Positions 61,846 through 64,000 of a DNA stretch of 64,000 bases are shown here, piece after piece (within the stretch, counting starts at the first letter, position 1; the number at the start of each line of letters is the position of its first letter). This DNA is from Geminicoccaceae bacterium (GTDB lineage Bacteria; Pseudomonadota; Alphaproteobacteria; Geminicoccales; Geminicoccaceae): positions 111,100-175,099 of the forward strand of contig JANQPX010000055.1 of assembly GCA_028285265.1 (NCBI GenBank), given 5' to 3'. The notes beneath the pieces were generated by a model, which saw only the letters and a program-made list of their open reading frames with translations, had not been told where the DNA came from and did not search any database. A program made the position numbers and the translations under genes.

Positions 61846-63663
61846 ATGCGCGGCCGTGGCGTGGCACACACGCCTGACGAGCGACCATTGAGACTTGATC
61901 GACGGGGCAAACCAGAAGGTCCCTACGAGACCGGCGATCCGTCTCCGGCATTCGGCATTTCGAGTCATGAGCTTGCGCGGCTTCTCGATTTCATCGAGCA
62001 GTTTGAAAACGAAGTCGAGCAGACGCTCTCGATCAGAACCGGACACGGCGAAATCCGCATACTGATCGCTCTCTTAAGAGATCATCTGACGGGTAAACTG
62101 ACGACGAGCTCATCCCTTGTCGCCCATTCCGGCCTGTCCTACGGCACGGCGACACGGACTATCGGCTCGATGATCGAACGCGGACTGATTATCAAGCGGC
62201 CACGCACGGCTACCGGCAAATCCTACTCGCTCCATCCGACGGAACAAACGCTCCTGGAATGGCAGGAGCTGGCGCGACGCGGTGATTCGCTGGTTGCTAC
62301 GGTCTTTGGTGTCCGTAGTGAAGCGCCATCGGATTTGTCCGACTATTTCTTTGGCGCGTCCTACGCTGGTGACAGCGCTCTGCCACCGCCTTGTATTCTT
62401 AAAGCCAAGCTCCCGATCAAGAACGCTCTTCGCATCCTCGTGCATGCCGACCCCACCTTCATGGCCATGCATGTGCTGAAGAAACAGTTTGAGACGATGT
62501 TCGGCGTTGGCATTCGTAGCCGGGCGCTTTCGATCGATCGCCTGCATCAGGAAATTCTCGACAACGCTGCCGCAACCTCATCACGCTACGACCTCATCGC
62601 TTGCGATCTGCCATGGTTTGGAGAAATGGCTGCCGCTGGACATTTGCTGCCGCTCGATGAGCTGATGCAGAAGAGCTGCTACGACACCTCAGACTTTCAT
62701 AAAGAAGCTCTGTTGAGCGCTCGTTACGCTCAAAAGCAATTCGGTATCCCGGTTCAGACGACGCCAGAACTCTTGGTCTGCAGGCGCGATCTGCTGCAGG
62801 AAAAAGGCATTGCTCCGCCACGGACGATCAACGAAACTATCGCCGCCGCGCGTGAACTCCATGACCCGTTCGGCAACATCGCCGGCATCGCCTGGAACGC
62901 CGCGCGCGGCACGCCACTTGGTCATTCCTTCATGTTCGTCATGGGAGCCTTTGGCCAGCCTATCCTCAATCTCAAACGAACATCGTCAGGCTATGATGGC
63001 GAGCATGTTATAGGCGAAGACTTTCGGCCTATGTTCGACACCGATGCGGCGCGCAATACTGCCGAGTATTTTCTCGAACTCCTAGATGTCTCGCCCCGCG
63101 GCATTCTCAACATGTCCTGGTACGAGCGTGCACGTTGCTTTGCAGATGGTGGCGCCGCGATGGCCTACTGCGCAACCTTACTCGCACCTCTGTTTGAGCT
63201 TGATCAGCGTTCGCCGGCCTATGGCCAGACCGACTACCTTCCCCATCCTTCCGGGCCGGCAGGACGCAGCATTGCGCCCATCGGCGGCTATGCGTTAGCG
63301 ATCCCATCCAATATCGCGTCCGAGAGGATCGATCCGGCCTGGACAGCGCTCATGTCGCTGACGTCGGCGCAGGCGATCAAGCTCTATATCGAAAACGGCA
63401 GCCTGGTCACGCCGCGCTTCAGTGTCGGATTAGATCCAGCCGTCATGCGGATCTCGCCTCTGATATCCATCGTGGATGAAATGGCTAGAAGTGGCGTCGT
63501 GCAGATGTGGCCGAGACCGCCGGTCCCGGAGATCGCAGAGATTATTGAGATCACCGGTGAAGAAATTCATGACATGCTTCTTGGTGTAAAATCTATTGGC
63601 CTTGCGCTGGAGACCGCTCAGAATCGGGCCGATGCCTTGATGCGCTCTCATGGCCACTATTAG
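61846..63663 (+). CDS. One-component regulator: winged helix fused to an SBP_bac_1-like domain
   Basis: A 605-residue protein without signal peptide or membrane helix. Residues 66-135 form a winged HTH (TGKLTTSSSLVAHSGLSYGT as HTH, TATGKSYSLHPTEQTLLEWQ as wing), similar to MarR/IclR-type domains. From about 194 to the end it reads as a family-1 solute-binding protein (DLIACDLPWFGEMAAAGHLL, FGIPVQTTPELLVCRRDLLQ, FADGGAAMAYCATLLAPLFE), the MalE-like periplasmic fold. The basic, Arg-rich first 30 residues are no export signal. GGGGAGG precedes the ATG. I infer a cytoplasmic sugar sensor that binds TCCAnnnTGGA sites at its own gene, the importer 3/SDR gap and the M24 gene. It differs from LacI-type proteins. 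Confidence 0.75.
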   Translation: MRGRGVAHTPDERPLRLDRRGKPEGPYETGDPSPAFGISSHELARLLDFIEQFENEVEQTLSIRTGHGEIRILIALLRDHLTGKLTTSSSLVAHSGLSYGTATRTIGSMIERGLIIKRPRTATGKSYSLHPTEQTLLEWQELARRGDSLVATVFGVRSEAPSDLSDYFFGASYAGDSALPPPCILKAKLPIKNALRILVHADPTFMAMHVLKKQFETMFGVGIRSRALSIDRLHQEILDNAAATSSRYDLIACDLPWFGEMAAAGHLLPLDELMQKSCYDTSDFHKEALLSARYAQKQFGIPVQTTPELLVCRRDLLQEKGIAPPRTINETIAAARELHDPFGNIAGIAWNAARGTPLGHSFMFVMGAFGQPILNLKRTSSGYDGEHVIGEDFRPMFDTDAARNTAEYFLELLDVSPRGILNMSWYERARCFADGGAAMAYCATLLAPLFELDQRSPAYGQTDYLPHPSGPAGRSIAPIGGYALAIPSNIASERIDPAWTALMSLTSAQAIKLYIENGSLVTPRFSVGLDPAVMRISPLISIVDEMARSGVVQMWPRPPVPEIAEIIEITGEEIHDMLLGVKSIGLALETAQNRADALMRSHGHY

Positions 63664-63707
63664 TGGCACGGCCGCATATCGTCATCGTATTGGCGGTCGG
63701 TCATTAT

Positions 63708-63720
63708 ATCCAGATTGGAT
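63708..63720. promoter_or_regulatory. Palindromic operator C (ATCCA-gat-TGGAT)
   Basis: ATCCAGATTGGAT has 5-bp arms with a 3-base centre. It lies 74 bases before the M24 peptidase start and matches operators A and B in arms and spacing. This suggests that the M24 gene is part of the HTH-SBP regulon. Confidence 0.5.
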
Positions 63721-63793
63721 GCCTTAGAGCTTCCAGGTGTTGGGCAAATCTCTGATCCTCGACTCGATGACCATGAGACCGGGGAGGCGATGC

Positions 63794-64000
63794 ATGGCCG
63801 CGCTCAATCCGACTGTTCTTCGTCCTGAAGACGCCGATCATAATTGGAACTGGGAGCGCGCAATCCCAGCGCCGGGAAAGATGGGAGTCGATTTTGAGAC
63901 GCGGGTCGATTTCAGGCGGCTGCAGCGTTATCGGCTTGCCCGGGCACAGGACGCGCTTCGGAACAGCGATTGTGGCGCGCTTTTACTCTTCGATGTGAAC
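63794..64000 (+). CDS. M24 family peptidase, N-terminal part (cut by window end)
   Basis: The frame from ATG 63794 (GGAGG six bases upstream) runs to the last base without a stop and encodes 69 residues. VDFETRVDFRRLQRYRLARA followed by NSDCGALLLFDVN is the typical start of the Xaa-Pro aminopeptidase/creatinase N-terminal domain. The catalytic domain and metal ligands lie beyond the window. A palindrome like those of the sugar regulon stands upstream, so it is probably co-regulated with importer 3. The role of an M24 enzyme in a sugar locus is not obvious. Confidence 0.7.
   Translation, partial: MAALNPTVLRPEDADHNWNWERAIPAPGKMGVDFETRVDFRRLQRYRLARAQDALRNSDCGALLLFDVN

Noticed and set aside
60632..61891. 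419-codon Arg/His-rich plus-strand frame over permease B
   Set aside because: Composition is that of an out-of-frame shadow of a GC-rich gene; permease B is clearly real.
1..64000. tRNA genes or CRISPR arrays
   Set aside because: No T-loop consensus in a cloverleaf setting and no regularly spaced repeats were seen on reading through.

Overview
The window reads as a catabolic and transport-rich stretch of an alphaproteobacterial chromosome, most likely from the Hyphomicrobiales (Rhizobiales). This rests on protein character only: many ribose-type (CUT2) sugar ABC systems, LysE/Lrp pairs, SsuABC-like uptake genes, DppABCDF-like peptide uptake and a DmdA-like demethylase. The DmdA-like gene hints at a marine or saline habitat. 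No rRNA, tRNA, CRISPR array or intact mobile element was seen. Several decayed gene remnants occur between genes.

Left third (1-31.8 kb): the 3' end of an FAD oxidoreductase, then DinB, an Lrp/EamA pair, a MarR-controlled membrane protein plus DmdA-like gene with a perfect 15-bp inverted repeat between the divergent units, a large MscS channel, a GMC oxidoreductase, an Lrp/LysE pair and two lipoproteins. Next come a first CUT2 sugar importer (13.2-16.1 kb) facing a xylose-dehydrogenase-like SDR, an OmpA-family protein, a divergent M24 peptidase/PLP-enzyme pair, an orphan histidine kinase, a PaaZ-type fusion enzyme, a broken gene with an in-frame stop, an RhtA-like exporter, an enoyl-CoA hydratase, a LysR regulator, an aldo/keto reductase and a TrpRS-like protein that lacks the HIGH region.

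Middle (32-51.6 kb): a GGDEF-EAL protein. Then a tightly packed eight-gene minus-strand operon (42.17 to 34.9 kb): NMT1-type binding protein, ATPase, permease, FAD oxidoreductase, CoA-transferase, enoyl-CoA hydratase, 7Fe-type ferredoxin and LysR. It starts behind a strong palindrome that overlaps a plausible promoter. It looks like a complete import-and-degrade unit for an unknown acid. It is followed by histidine ammonia-lyase, a peptide ABC transporter, an Fe(II)/2-oxoglutarate oxygenase and an isochorismatase-family hydrolase.

Right end (51.9-64 kb): a 42-residue membrane protein, a second CUT2 importer with an SDR, then a third CUT2 system (binding protein, double ATPase, two permeases) divergent from another SDR. 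It is followed by an unusual cytoplasmic regulator made of a winged helix fused to a type-1 solute-binding-protein domain, and an M24 peptidase cut by the window edge. Three palindromes of the form TCCAnnnTGGA lie in exactly the three upstream regions expected of this regulator's targets. They suggest a self-contained regulon and are the strongest candidate here for an undescribed system.
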